A DNA stretch of 32,603 nt from an uncultured Lachnospiraceae bacterium (lineage in GTDB: Bacteria > Bacillota > Clostridia > Lachnospirales > Lachnospiraceae). The stretch spans positions 1-32,603 of the forward strand of contig CANQTG010000020.1 in the NCBI GenBank assembly GCA_947626715.1, written 5' to 3'. Position numbers and translations under genes: made by a program. Shown here piece by piece: positions 7,935 through 16,432 of this stretch. The first letter of the stretch is position 1. Each line of letters begins with the position of its first letter. The notes under the pieces were generated by a model. That model was not told where the DNA came from. It ran no database searches and saw only the letters and a list, made by a program, of their open reading frames with translations.

Positions 7935-9055
7935 AGCTTCTCCCCGCATTCCGCCGCCTTCACCTGAAAGCTGCGCCGCTTTCCATAGAGCGCCGCCATG
8001 CTTTCCAGTACCAGATCCAGATAACAATACCTTTGCGCCGTCTTGCCGTCGGCCGTTTTGATATGGCACCTGTCCGCGATCTCTTTTACGTCTGCCGCGA
8101 CCTGATAGATCCCGTTTCGCAGGGCGCGGCTGTCTTCCTGAACCAGCGCAAATCCTTTATAGCGGAAAAATTTTTGCAAAAGAGGGAAATTCCTCCTAGC
8201 CAGATACAGATAAAAAAACATCTTACTGGTATAGCAGTCCGTCCAATGTTCCCCGCCCAGCATGGATATCTGCCCCTTTCCGCATTCCCGTCTGAAATAC
8301 AGGCGCGGCCCGTCCAATATTTTGTAGATCCCATAGCGGTCATTGTATTTCCCGACCATGATATGATCGCCGATCCCCGTCGCCAGAGCCGGGATCCCGC
8401 CCATATCGATATAATGCTGACGGTCGATCAGGGCTCCCAGCCAGTTGCCCCGCGTTTCATAAAAGAAATAGCCCCGCCGTATCGCTTTTCGGATCGTAAG
8501 CTTTTCCCTGCGTATCTTTGAAAACTCTCGGATATTCCGTTTACTGATCTCGTAATTTAAAACGCCTATATTGCAGGACAGATAGGAGATATCCTGATTC
8601 TGCCTTACGATATGCAGCATGATCTTCAGATAATTCGGCGCGAGCACGTCGTCGTCGTGCAGGAAACAAATCCACTTTGACCTTGCCAGCGCGACTACCG
8701 AATTCATAGGAGAATAGGCCTGCCTGTCATAACGGTAATAGATCACCTTACTGTCCGTATAAGCTTTCATAAGCGCCGCCGTTTCCGTTTCCATTTCCAA
8801 CGGCATTCCCTCGTTATCCGCTACGATGATCTGATAATCCGCCACCTCCTCCTGACGCAGCGCGCTCTCCAAAGCCTCCTTTAGCAGATCGCGCCGTTTG
8901 CAGGTCGGAAGCAGTATCGTCACCAGAGGGGCTTTCTCCCAGTGCCGCCCCTGTACCAAGACTGCCTTATGTTCTCTGTTTTTTTTGTAAAAACTCTCTC
9001 TGCTGCCGGAATAAAAATCATAATTTTCAATTTCCCGCAATCTGGTTTCATCCAT
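7931..9055 (-). CDS. Family 2 glycosyltransferase
   Basis: This is a 374-residue cytoplasmic protein with a GT-A family 2 core: VTILLPTCKRRD (45-56), IIVADNE (76-82), and the DxD-type metal motif HDDD at 133-136. About 40 residues precede the core, and a long alpha-helical C-terminal half follows it. I chose ATG at 9055 because GGAGG lies 7 nt upstream; a longer reading frame upstream has no binding site. The gene is followed by the membrane-anchored Rossmann protein with a 4-nt overlap. Donor and linkage are unknown. It lacks the Rossmann module seen in the neighbouring GT32 and in the last GT2. Confidence 0.85.
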   Translation of the reverse strand: MDETRLREIENYDFYSGSRESFYKKNREHKAVLVQGRHWEKAPLVTILLPTCKRRDLLKEALESALRQEEVADYQIIVADNEGMPLEMETETAALMKAYTDSKVIYYRYDRQAYSPMNSVVALARSKWICFLHDDDVLAPNYLKIMLHIVRQNQDISYLSCNIGVLNYEISKRNIREFSKIRREKLTIRKAIRRGYFFYETRGNWLGALIDRQHYIDMGGIPALATGIGDHIMVGKYNDRYGIYKILDGPRLYFRRECGKGQISMLGGEHWTDCYTSKMFFYLYLARRNFPLLQKFFRYKGFALVQEDSRALRNGIYQVAADVKEIADRCHIKTADGKTAQRYCYLDLVLESMAALYGKRRSFQVKAAECGEKL

Positions 9056-9077
9056 GCTTCCGCCTCCATAGTCCTCT

Positions 9078-9188
9078 TTATTTCTTAACGAAATAGAACA
9101 GTCCAAAACCGATGATCTCCGCGTTCAGTCCGTTCTCTTCACATTCCGCCGCAATCTTTCCCGTTCCCCACAGCAATACTTGATACAT
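9078..9188 (-). pseudogene. Truncated remnant of a Rossmann-module protein
   Basis: This is a 36-codon reading frame with a good binding site (GGAGG, 6 nt upstream of ATG). It sits correctly in the operon between the aminotransferase gene (15 nt upstream) and a GT2 gene. It encodes MYQVLLWGTGKIAAECEE, the first beta strand, glycine loop and helix of the module found in the neighbours, runs to a second strand (AEIIGF), then ends after eight unrelated-looking residues. The rest of the module and any catalytic domain are missing, so an internal deletion is the simplest reading. A functional micropeptide is possible but less likely. Confidence 0.6.
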
Positions 9189-9202
9189 TTTTATCCTCCG
9201 CC

Positions 9203-10288
9203 TTATCTGTAAAATTCTTTTATCACGCCGCAGATATACGCAACCGTAGTATCGGAAAGAGAAACGGCGGAAGGGAGCCACAGCCCATGAGCCGCCGCAT
9301 ATTCCGCATTTGGAAAATCTCCCTCGCGGCAAAACGCCGGTTCTCTGTGCAGCGCCGGATAAAACGGTCTGCTACCGATCCCTCTTTCCTTTAGATAGGC
9401 CATCAATTCGTCTCTTTGTTCGCACAAAATATCAAAAAACCACGGCGGCGTATTGGCAAGATCCGTTTGGATCGTTTCGATCTGCGGTATGCCGCGCAAT
9501 TCTCTCTCATATATCCGCCCGAGCTCCTTCTTCCTTTTGACCCGCTGCGGCAGCTTTTTCATTTGCTCCAGTCCGATCACCGCCTGCAGATCCGTAAATT
9601 TAAAATTCCAGCCCTTTATCAGATAATGATCGCTCCCTCCGCTTTCCCGTCCGAAATCCCTAATCAGCTTTATCCTTTCAAAGAGCGCCTCATTATCCGT
9701 GATCAATGCGCCTCCCTGCCCGGTCGTGATGATCTTAGGCGCGCTGAAAGAGAAGCTCCCTATTTCCCCATAGCGTCCGATATGCTTTCCTTTGTAAAAG
9801 CTCCCCAGCGACTGCGCCGCGTCCTCGATCAAGAGGATCCCCTGTTCCCTGCAAAACGCCGCGATACGCTCCATTTGGATAGGATATCTTCCGTTAATGC
9901 TGACGAGCATTACCGCTTTTGTTCTTTCCGTCACGGCCCGAAGCATTTCCTGATAATCCATGCACAGGGTTTCCCGTTCAATATCGACAAAAACCGGCTC
10001 CGCCCCTGTCAGCGCGACCGCATCCGGCGTCGCCGCCATCGTATAATCCGGCACAAGGACTTCATCTCCCGCCCCGATCCCGCACGCCATCAATGCGACC
10101 GCTAGGGATACCGTTCCGTTCGATACCACGGAGCAGTATTTTGCGCCCGTATAACGGGCGATCTCCCGTTCAAATTCTCTCGTCTTTTTAAATTCCGTCA
10201 CCCAGCCGCCGCTCTCCATATAGGCGTTTAACGCCTCGCGCTCCTTCTCGTCAAAGCTGGGTTCCATTTGATTGATAAATCCTGTCAT
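9203..10288 (-). CDS. DegT/DnrJ/EryC1/StrS-family PLP-dependent sugar aminotransferase
   Basis: This is a 361-residue aminotransferase that should convert a nucleotide-linked ketosugar to an aminosugar. It shows EDAAQSLG at 155-162 (D156 pairs with the PLP pyridine nitrogen), SFSAPKIITTGQGG at 180-193 with K185 as the predicted Schiff-base lysine, and the N-terminal SNGTVSLAVAL (56-66) substrate/phosphate-binding segment. The ITTGQGG context resembles GDP-perosamine synthase-type members, but no 4,6-dehydratase is in the window, so the ketosugar would be made elsewhere. ATG at 10288 follows AGGGG by 7 nt. The aminosugar product is a natural acceptor for the formyltransferase or for the formyl-aminoacyl carrier system encoded upstream in the same operon. 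Confidence 0.9.
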   Translation of the reverse strand: MTGFINQMEPSFDEKEREALNAYMESGGWVTEFKKTREFEREIARYTGAKYCSVVSNGTVSLAVALMACGIGAGDEVLVPDYTMAATPDAVALTGAEPVFVDIERETLCMDYQEMLRAVTERTKAVMLVSINGRYPIQMERIAAFCREQGILLIEDAAQSLGSFYKGKHIGRYGEIGSFSFSAPKIITTGQGGALITDNEALFERIKLIRDFGRESGGSDHYLIKGWNFKFTDLQAVIGLEQMKKLPQRVKRKKELGRIYERELRGIPQIETIQTDLANTPPWFFDILCEQRDELMAYLKERGIGSRPFYPALHREPAFCREGDFPNAEYAAAHGLWLPSAVSLSDTTVAYICGVIKEFYR

Positions 10289-10326
10289 GCCAGATCCCCT
10301 CTGAACCTGATATCCGATGCCTGCCT

Positions 10327-12258
10327 CTAAACGCGCCTCGTTCGGGAAAGCCTCTGCAAGGCATCCATTAAAGCTGACGCCATGCCAATGATCCTTTTGC
10401 TCAGCCTATGTTCATATCCAAGCTCCCACATTCCTTCGTATATCCGGTATTCATCTTTGCAACCGTCGTCTTCCCAAAGTACCGTTTTCGGCGTCTTTGC
10501 CTTCTTTTCATCCTTTGTCAGGACGATATCCGCCGTATCGTACAGCCGCTGCAGCGCATCGGGAGAAATATCCTGTGCCGCCGCCTCGACGTCTCTCATA
10601 TCCGAATAATCAGGAAAGACCCATGTTATATGTTCATAACCTTCTCGGTAAAAATCAGGATCCCGTAAGATAACGACAAGCTCATCGTTTCCAAAGGATC
10701 GGTAAAAGCGGTCGATCCCATTACGCTTTACTTCTTCCAGATCATATTGCCGGCACCCCATATCGGCACCATTGCGGTTTATCAGCCGCCTGTTTTCCCG
10801 AAGATAATGAGCCTCCGTCTCGTCAAGCGGCGCAAATACCAGAGAAACGTCATGACCCATATGATATAAGGCAACGCCCAATTCCGCCACTCCCGTCAGA
10901 TAGCCGGAGGGCTGTATTTTAAGACCGGATACAAGGATAAACCGTTTTTTAGGATACTTCCCTGCAAAGGAAAGGTTTTCTATCTCGGCCTCCTTCTTCG
11001 CTCCGACCCCGCTGAGCGCAGCTGCCAGATTCTTTTTAAATTCCTCGTTATCCCGAAATCCCGCGTACAGCTTCATTGCCGCCTGCAGCGCCATATGATA
11101 CTCCCTGCAGCTTACCAACGCGATAAATTTTTTAAACAGGAACTTCGACTCAAGGGCTTTATCACATTCATATACATTGAGCGACAGTTCTGCTATCTCA
11201 TTTAAGATAAAATCCGCGTTCTCTTCCGTTATTTCCGTATCCAGCAGCCGCTCGACCCGTTTCGCATAATCCTTTAGATTGGGGATACGATCAGCCTTAT
11301 AGCCCGCCGCATATTTCCTTATGTCATATTGGTCTATAATGATCCTTCTGCTCTGCTGTTTTTTTAACAGCTTTTCATCTTTTATCCTTATAAGGTGATT
11401 TTTAAGCTCCGTCCAGCCGGAGGCCGTCGCCTGCACAAAATAACGCCCCTCCCGATCCGTATTCAATTCGTCCGCCAATCTGCCAAAGGTGCTGTTGTTT
11501 GACAATATCCTGTGACTGCACAGGGAGAGACAGATAAATTCAAGCAGCGCCGCATCATCGTATCCGTAGAAATGCACATAATATATCCCGCTGTCCTGTC
11601 CCAATAACTGTTTCGCATACTCAATATCATCTGAAAATATGCAGAAGATACAGCCCTGATCACGTTTCCTGCAATAGGCAACCGCCGCCCGGTAATAATC
11701 GTCCTTCATTGCCGTTGCGAAGTCCGCCAAAAGCATGTCCCCGCGTCTGATATGCACGCCTACCGAAACTTTCCCGTCGATCAGCTCTTTAAATTTATCT
11801 ACTTCTCTAAAGCTGCGTTTGAGTGTGAAATTACGCCGGATCTCCTCCCAGTACCGATCGTAATATCTCTTTCTGTTAAAGAAATATCCGCACAGATAGA
11901 TCGAGCCCGAGCTGTCCATACCCTCTAATCGATCCAGCCCCTCATATCTTACATATCCGCTCCCGCTCTCTACCCAAATATGCGCCTCTTCTTTCAGACT
12001 GTTCGGCAGCCCGCTCGGATCTGTATGCGCGTATATCAGATCGCCGTTTTGCATATACAGAATTTTCTTACAGGAAGGGATACGGAAATAATCCAACAGA
12101 TAACCATAGGCCGAGGCATAGCAGCTGCTGATATCGACCGCCAGCTCTTTCCCCAATTCCTTTGCCAACGCATAGGCGGAGGCAAATTCATACATTTGAT
12201 TCGCCAAGCCCGCGCTCAGTCTTACAATCAGCAGATCGCCAAGCTTGTCTTTACTCAT
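10327..12258 (-). CDS. Family 11 (alpha-1,2-fucosyltransferase-like) glycosyltransferase with long C-terminal extension
   Basis: This is a 643-residue protein. Residues 8-280 match GT11: GLANQMYEFASAYALAKELG (17-36, the family's N-terminal motif), HIRRGD (169-174, GDP-sugar binding), then a FSDD motif and SNNSTFG. Members normally use GDP-fucose and are about 290 residues long. Here about 360 residues follow: a helical stretch, then from about 430 a Rossmann-like half (LVSGLKIQPSGYLTGVAELG) resembling the N-terminal half of a GT-B enzyme without its donor half. I chose ATG at 12258 because GGGTGA lies 5 nt upstream; a GTG 9 nt earlier is the alternative. The start overlaps the previous stop by 8 nt. 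The role of the extension is unknown. Confidence 0.8.
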   Translation of the reverse strand: MSKDKLGDLLIVRLSAGLANQMYEFASAYALAKELGKELAVDISSCYASAYGYLLDYFRIPSCKKILYMQNGDLIYAHTDPSGLPNSLKEEAHIWVESGSGYVRYEGLDRLEGMDSSGSIYLCGYFFNRKRYYDRYWEEIRRNFTLKRSFREVDKFKELIDGKVSVGVHIRRGDMLLADFATAMKDDYYRAAVAYCRKRDQGCIFCIFSDDIEYAKQLLGQDSGIYYVHFYGYDDAALLEFICLSLCSHRILSNNSTFGRLADELNTDREGRYFVQATASGWTELKNHLIRIKDEKLLKKQQSRRIIIDQYDIRKYAAGYKADRIPNLKDYAKRVERLLDTEITEENADFILNEIAELSLNVYECDKALESKFLFKKFIALVSCREYHMALQAAMKLYAGFRDNEEFKKNLAAALSGVGAKKEAEIENLSFAGKYPKKRFILVSGLKIQPSGYLTGVAELGVALYHMGHDVSLVFAPLDETEAHYLRENRRLINRNGADMGCRQYDLEEVKRNGIDRFYRSFGNDELVVILRDPDFYREGYEHITWVFPDYSDMRDVEAAAQDISPDALQRLYDTADIVLTKDEKKAKTPKTVLWEDDGCKDEYRIYEGMWELGYEHRLSKRIIGMASALMDALQRLSRTRRV

Positions 12259-13072
12259 CTTTGTCACCCGATTCAGGACTCGTAAATATAAGATATCGTT
12301 CCATTAATTGGATTTCCTCCTGTGTGTCGCTGCCGCTTCTATGCCTGCGCCTATGCTCATACAGCAGTTCCAGCGTCATAAATTTTAGATCGCGGAATAT
12401 GAAATGTTTTCGCTGATCGTTGATGATCTCATCATCCGAATCCCTGTATTCATTCTGCGGATGCATTTCCGCGCTGTCAGAAACGATGACCAGCCCTTTT
12501 CCATAAATCTCTCTTAGCTCGCTCGTCATTATGATATCGATATCGTCAAATTTTTTGGAGGGACGCAAGGCAAAGGCCTGTAATACCGCGCCGCTCACAA
12601 CGCATACCTTACTGCGCGGGATCCTGTTCTCATATAAACAGCTTTTTAAGTCCTCCAATTTTTCCAAAAACGCCTTGTCCCGTATAGGGATATTCCGCTC
12701 TAAATAACGTCTGGTAGTTTCCGAGCCGTATTCTTCCTTCGGTATCTTGAGCAAATCAAAATCCGAACACGAGACGGGAGAAGGAAAGATCCGATTCGGC
12801 GGCTTGATCGGGACGATGATTTTTTCTTTCGGAATATCCATCGCCTTTAGTTGTTCCTTAACTTCCTCCACATGCTTGAACATCGCGACCGCAACATAAT
12901 CATAATCGTATGCCATGATCTTATCGGGGGGATCGATCCTGCATTCTCCAATGGATTTCCCCCATTTTTTCTCATCATTATCGACAAAAGTCAATATTTC
13001 CATTCCTTCGTTTTCAAGTTTCCTCTTTACTTCAACGCCGATTCCGCCGCAACCAAATATAATCGCTTTCAT
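12251..13072 (-). CDS. Rossmann-like module fused to a nucleotidyltransferase-like domain
   Basis: This is a 273-residue protein. Residues 1-90 are the Rossmann-like module (AIIFGCGGIG, then TFVDNDEKKWG). Residues 155-273 resemble the Pol-beta/MNT nucleotidyltransferase fold: SGAVLQAFALRP is followed by KFDDIDIIM, where D176, D177 and D179 stand where the metal-binding DxD is expected. Whether it transfers a nucleotide or only shares the fold is unclear, as the helix-turn GS motif is changed to SGA. I chose ATG at 13072 because AAGGGA lies 7 nt upstream and the module starts at residue 2; a longer in-frame extension lacks support. I do not recognise a named family. Confidence 0.55.
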   Translation of the reverse strand: MKAIIFGCGGIGVEVKRKLENEGMEILTFVDNDEKKWGKSIGECRIDPPDKIMAYDYDYVAVAMFKHVEEVKEQLKAMDIPKEKIIVPIKPPNRIFPSPVSCSDFDLLKIPKEEYGSETTRRYLERNIPIRDKAFLEKLEDLKSCLYENRIPRSKVCVVSGAVLQAFALRPSKKFDDIDIIMTSELREIYGKGLVIVSDSAEMHPQNEYRDSDDEIINDQRKHFIFRDLKFMTLELLYEHRRRHRSGSDTQEEIQLMERYLIFTSPESGDKDE

Positions 13073-13100
13073 GAATATTTCCCTTTTTCTCTTCTGCCGC

Positions 13101-14648
13101 TTATTTTGTACATACCCAGCCTGATATTTTCTCATTAAGCCAAATCGTTCTAAATAATAATTTTTTATTCGCAAATCCGTTATAAAGAGTTTCTTGGCAT
13201 AGGTTTTTTCCCCATTGCAAAACAAACAACATATCTCCTTTAAATGCACTGACAAAAGAGGAATCCATTCTTGAATCCCATATCAATATCCGGCACTCGC
13301 AAATAAGATCTTCATAATCTTTCATACATGTCATATGTTCAGGAGTATTGATATAAAATAACGCATCGATCAATTTACTGATTTTCTGCTGCTTCTCGTC
13401 ACAATAAAACCGATAACAGTTCATTCCATACATCAACAGAATCCGTCCAATACACCCCTCGTCTTCAACAGCGGCAATAATTTTCAACTTTTCCAGTTCC
13501 TCACTATACCGCTTGGAATTGACCTTATAATATCCCTTTTTATTTTCTGCAGCTTTCCAATGCAATTCCCTATATATTTTCTCAACTACCGGCATACAAA
13601 ACAAAGAAAGATAATCTGTTGTCTGTGCCGTACAGGAAATCATCATTGGATGCGGTACGACAGTAAACAGTCTGTCTATATTTTCGTTTTCCATATATTC
13701 CTTCAATTCATCAAATTTCGGTTTATTGAGCCAAGACTCGTAATCCGACTTGCTCATATGTACGGGAATATACCGCCTTCCCCGCGCGATCAAAAATGAG
13801 ATCCTATTCCTTCCGCTCGTTGACAAATAAAACCTGAACGAATCCTTTCTTTTAACCTCAACCGCATTTCTAACAAAAAAGCTGCTATCAATATCCGCCT
13901 TTTTCTGCATTTCATGAAATACATTTATCCGTGAAGATAACATGCTTTTTTTCAGGCCGTCTGAAAATTCATTGCCGCTTCTTTCTACCCAATCTGCAGA
14001 ATAAAGGAAGAAATCACTTTTTATTTCTTCCCAGCTATAATGATATTCCGTTCCTAATAAATACCTGCAAATATTCAATAAGGGATAATAAGCAGCCATA
14101 GGAAGCAGGCAAAATGTATCTTTCCTGTCATAATTACAGATCAATTCGACGGGCATATAACATAAGACATTTTCCGCATCGTCCTCTATCAATAGTTCAT
14201 CTTTTACTACCAGCAAATGATCAAGTCGTGAACAGGCGATTTCTTTATCTCTTATTTCAGCAAGCCGCCTGTGTTCAAGAAGCGTTTCATAGGCGTAATT
14301 TATACTGTTCCATTCTGCGTCATTATTCCCCTGCAATATCGGAAACGGCTTATAAATAATATTTTTATAACCCAATTTCATAAGCTTTCTTGCGATATTA
14401 ACATGTTCAAATACATTTTTAACGCATATGATTATTATCTTTTCATCTTTTTCCCTATCCTTTTCCGCAAACTGTTCCACTGCGTATACCGGCGTATCTC
14501 CAATATTCTTTATTTCAGCCGCCCGTTTATCTAATATGCCTAGAAGTAAAAATCCGCTTTCCAAAAGCATATTTTTTATATGGAGGCCGTTTCCTCCGGC
14601 TCCATAAATAACATATTTCATCTCATTGTTAAATTGAAAATTCTTCAC
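13101..14648 (-). CDS. Rossmann / ParB-like / degenerate methyltransferase-like protein (paralogue B)
   Basis: This is a 515-residue protein related to the gene immediately upstream (14661-16169). Residues 11-100 are the Rossmann-like module (YVIYGAGGNG). A middle domain ends in SGRNRISFLIARGRRYIPVHM (278-298), which aligns with the GGHHRT region of the paralogue and resembles ParB/sulfiredoxin-type folds. A C-terminal domain follows. At the position of methyltransferase motif I it has IIAAVEDEGCIG (390-401), where the aspartate of the paralogue (D367) is replaced by A392. It may therefore have lost SAM binding or catalysis. The GTG start at 14648 has a GGTGAT binding site; the ATG at codon 10 has none. 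The gene lies 12 nt after the paralogue's stop. Function unknown. Confidence 0.6.
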   Translation of the reverse strand: MKNFQFNNEMKYVIYGAGGNGLHIKNMLLESGFLLLGILDKRAAEIKNIGDTPVYAVEQFAEKDREKDEKIIIICVKNVFEHVNIARKLMKLGYKNIIYKPFPILQGNNDAEWNSINYAYETLLEHRRLAEIRDKEIACSRLDHLLVVKDELLIEDDAENVLCYMPVELICNYDRKDTFCLLPMAAYYPLLNICRYLLGTEYHYSWEEIKSDFFLYSADWVERSGNEFSDGLKKSMLSSRINVFHEMQKKADIDSSFFVRNAVEVKRKDSFRFYLSTSGRNRISFLIARGRRYIPVHMSKSDYESWLNKPKFDELKEYMENENIDRLFTVVPHPMMISCTAQTTDYLSLFCMPVVEKIYRELHWKAAENKKGYYKVNSKRYSEELEKLKIIAAVEDEGCIGRILLMYGMNCYRFYCDEKQQKISKLIDALFYINTPEHMTCMKDYEDLICECRILIWDSRMDSSFVSAFKGDMLFVLQWGKNLCQETLYNGFANKKLLFRTIWLNEKISGWVCTK

Positions 14649-14660
14649 GATATCACCGTC

Positions 14661-16169
14661 CTACCTGCAATAAACTCCCAATTCCCATATATCCCCTTCC
14701 TTATATTCCTTATGGATCGCAGTATACTCTTTCACTCCCATTTCCTTACATATCTCTTCTACTTGCTCGGGTGATATTGTTTCCATGACCAAATATCGTT
14801 TGCAAACAGTTTGCAATATCTGTAATTTTGACCCTATCATATTTTTAACTCCAGCCGCGTTATCTCCCATCGCAAACACAATATCATATCTCACGTCTGG
14901 GATCGTATCCGCATTTTCATCTAATTGTATGATTACTTCATTTCTATATAATAATTTATTAAACAAATCCGCTAATTCTGTCTGTCGTATGTCATTGCTG
15001 CGAAAAAATGTCTCTCTCGCTCCTAATCTGCTCATATTTCTTGCAAAATACCCTTCATCATCGCTATAATCCAATACCGTCATATTTCTCATATCATAGG
15101 ATGAAAAATACCGTAATACAGCGGCCAATTTCGTGTTCCCTGTATCTTCCCATTTTACTGGAAAATTCAAAAAACAAGGATTGGGAAGCGGCGCATAAAA
15201 TTTTTTGATCTTATGCTCTATCACATATCGTTTTACTTCTTGGCATACCTCTTCATTATGCCATTTGTTAAAATCCTCATACTGCATTTTTACAGGAAAC
15301 AAACTATGTCCTTCGTGAAGCAGGTACAAAGTTCTGTGATGTCCGCCCACAAGGTTAAAATAATTTTTAGGATTCCAGACCACTTCCGGCGCAGCTTCAA
15401 TAAAAAAATCCATCCCCTTCATGTATTCTCGTCTAAATAATCTGTATAGTTTTTCCTTTTTTCTGAGCTCTTTTTCCTTATCCTCCTGTTCGGTTTTCTC
15501 TTTCCTGCTGTCAAAGTAACTATCATACGAATCTGTCTTCATGGAATAGTAATAAAATAAATCTTCATATGGATGCGCACATGCGATATTCCTATCCTTA
15601 TATGATCTTTTCATATGAATCTTGCTTTTATCGCCTTTCCATAATTCTATGCTTTCAGAAAACAGCATTTCGAGATTCAGCCATACCGTCACATTTTGCG
15701 CGTTGCGGCATAAGATACCCCCCCCTGATATTTCCATATCAGGAAGTAAATAATCGCTATAAGGGAAAACAACGCCAGACAACATCTCCGTATCTGCCGT
15801 GAGCACCTGATTATATAATCTTGTCAATCTCCTTTTTTCAAGATCGGAAATACTATAATCTAACGGTAAAAAAACAAGATAAGGAAAGCCTGCTTTATAC
15901 AGTTGATCCGCCGCCTCTCTGTGTATCATACCATCGGCCAGACAAATCACAACGACACGATCCGATTTATTTAATAATGCACTTTCATCTCCCAGTCTAT
16001 ATGTATAGATTCCTTCTATCACATGGCTTCCAGATTTACTTTTGTCTAGTGCGGCGATTACTCGATATCCTTTTTCTGATAATTTTCTATAACAGATATT
16101 TCCGACCTCTCCCGCCCCATACAAAATAAACTCCGTATTTTTTGATATTATCTTTTCCTGATTATTCAT
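14661..16169 (-). CDS. Rossmann / ParB-like / SAM-methyltransferase-like protein (paralogue A)
   Basis: This is a 502-residue protein. Residues 13-102 are the Rossmann-like module (FILYGAGEVG, then AALDKS). A middle region ends with NLVGGHHRTLYLLHEG (272-287) and PVKM, a ParB/sulfiredoxin-like signature. The C-terminal domain has a class I methyltransferase motif I (VLDYSDDEGYFA, 365-376, D367 acidic) and a later YDIVFAMGD strand (428-436). It may methylate a carrier-bound or sugar substrate, but this is inference. ATG at 16169 follows AAAGGA by 7 nt. It starts 17 nt after the carrier-protein gene, so it is part of the F-A-T translational unit. The DNA is AT-rich (23/60 G+C at 15001-15060), unlike the locus ends. 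Confidence 0.6.
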   Translation of the reverse strand: MNNQEKIISKNTEFILYGAGEVGNICYRKLSEKGYRVIAALDKSKSGSHVIEGIYTYRLGDESALLNKSDRVVVICLADGMIHREAADQLYKAGFPYLVFLPLDYSISDLEKRRLTRLYNQVLTADTEMLSGVVFPYSDYLLPDMEISGGGILCRNAQNVTVWLNLEMLFSESIELWKGDKSKIHMKRSYKDRNIACAHPYEDLFYYYSMKTDSYDSYFDSRKEKTEQEDKEKELRKKEKLYRLFRREYMKGMDFFIEAAPEVVWNPKNYFNLVGGHHRTLYLLHEGHSLFPVKMQYEDFNKWHNEEVCQEVKRYVIEHKIKKFYAPLPNPCFLNFPVKWEDTGNTKLAAVLRYFSSYDMRNMTVLDYSDDEGYFARNMSRLGARETFFRSNDIRQTELADLFNKLLYRNEVIIQLDENADTIPDVRYDIVFAMGDNAAGVKNMIGSKLQILQTVCKRYLVMETISPEQVEEICKEMGVKEYTAIHKEYKEGDIWELGVYCR

Positions 16170-16186
16170 ATATGTTATTCCTTTAG

Positions 16187-16432
16187 TTATTTCTTCAATA
16201 TCTTTTCCACCATCTCTGCTATTTCAGATATATTTTCAAAATTCTCAGGCTTTAACTTGTCCTCCGGCAGTTTGACGTTAAAAAATTCTTCGATTTCATT
16301 GATCAAGATGACCAATGTCAACGAATCTAAAATAGCCTCTTCGATCAGCCTTGAACTTTCATTGATCTCCTCATATGGATTGATTTCCTGCACTAACTCC
16401 ATAATTTTCGCGTTAATTTCCGTTTTCTCCAT
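16187..16432 (-). CDS. Acyl/peptidyl carrier protein (T component)
   Basis: This is an 81-residue acidic four-helix carrier protein. S37 in the motif ILDSLTLVIL is the predicted 4'-phosphopantetheine attachment site. The size and the DSL motif fit acyl, D-alanyl or peptidyl carrier proteins. Its ATG overlaps the end of the adenylation gene by 20 nt and has GGGAG 8 nt upstream, which suggests balanced co-translation with its loading enzyme. It should receive the aminoacyl group activated by the A enzyme. No phosphopantetheinyl transferase is in the window, so a housekeeping one would be needed. Confidence 0.9.
   Translation of the reverse strand: MEKTEINAKIMELVQEINPYEEINESSRLIEEAILDSLTLVILINEIEEFFNVKLPEDKLKPENFENISEIAEMVEKILKK

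Noticed and set aside
9416-10105. A 229-codon open frame on the plus strand
   Set aside because: It is antisense to the DegT aminotransferase, which has all catalytic motifs; no domain and no binding site support the plus-strand frame.
13073-13255. In-frame N-terminal extension of the nucleotidyltransferase-like gene
   Set aside because: It runs into the end of the upstream gene, has no binding site, and the Rossmann module starts exactly at the ATG at 13072, which has one.
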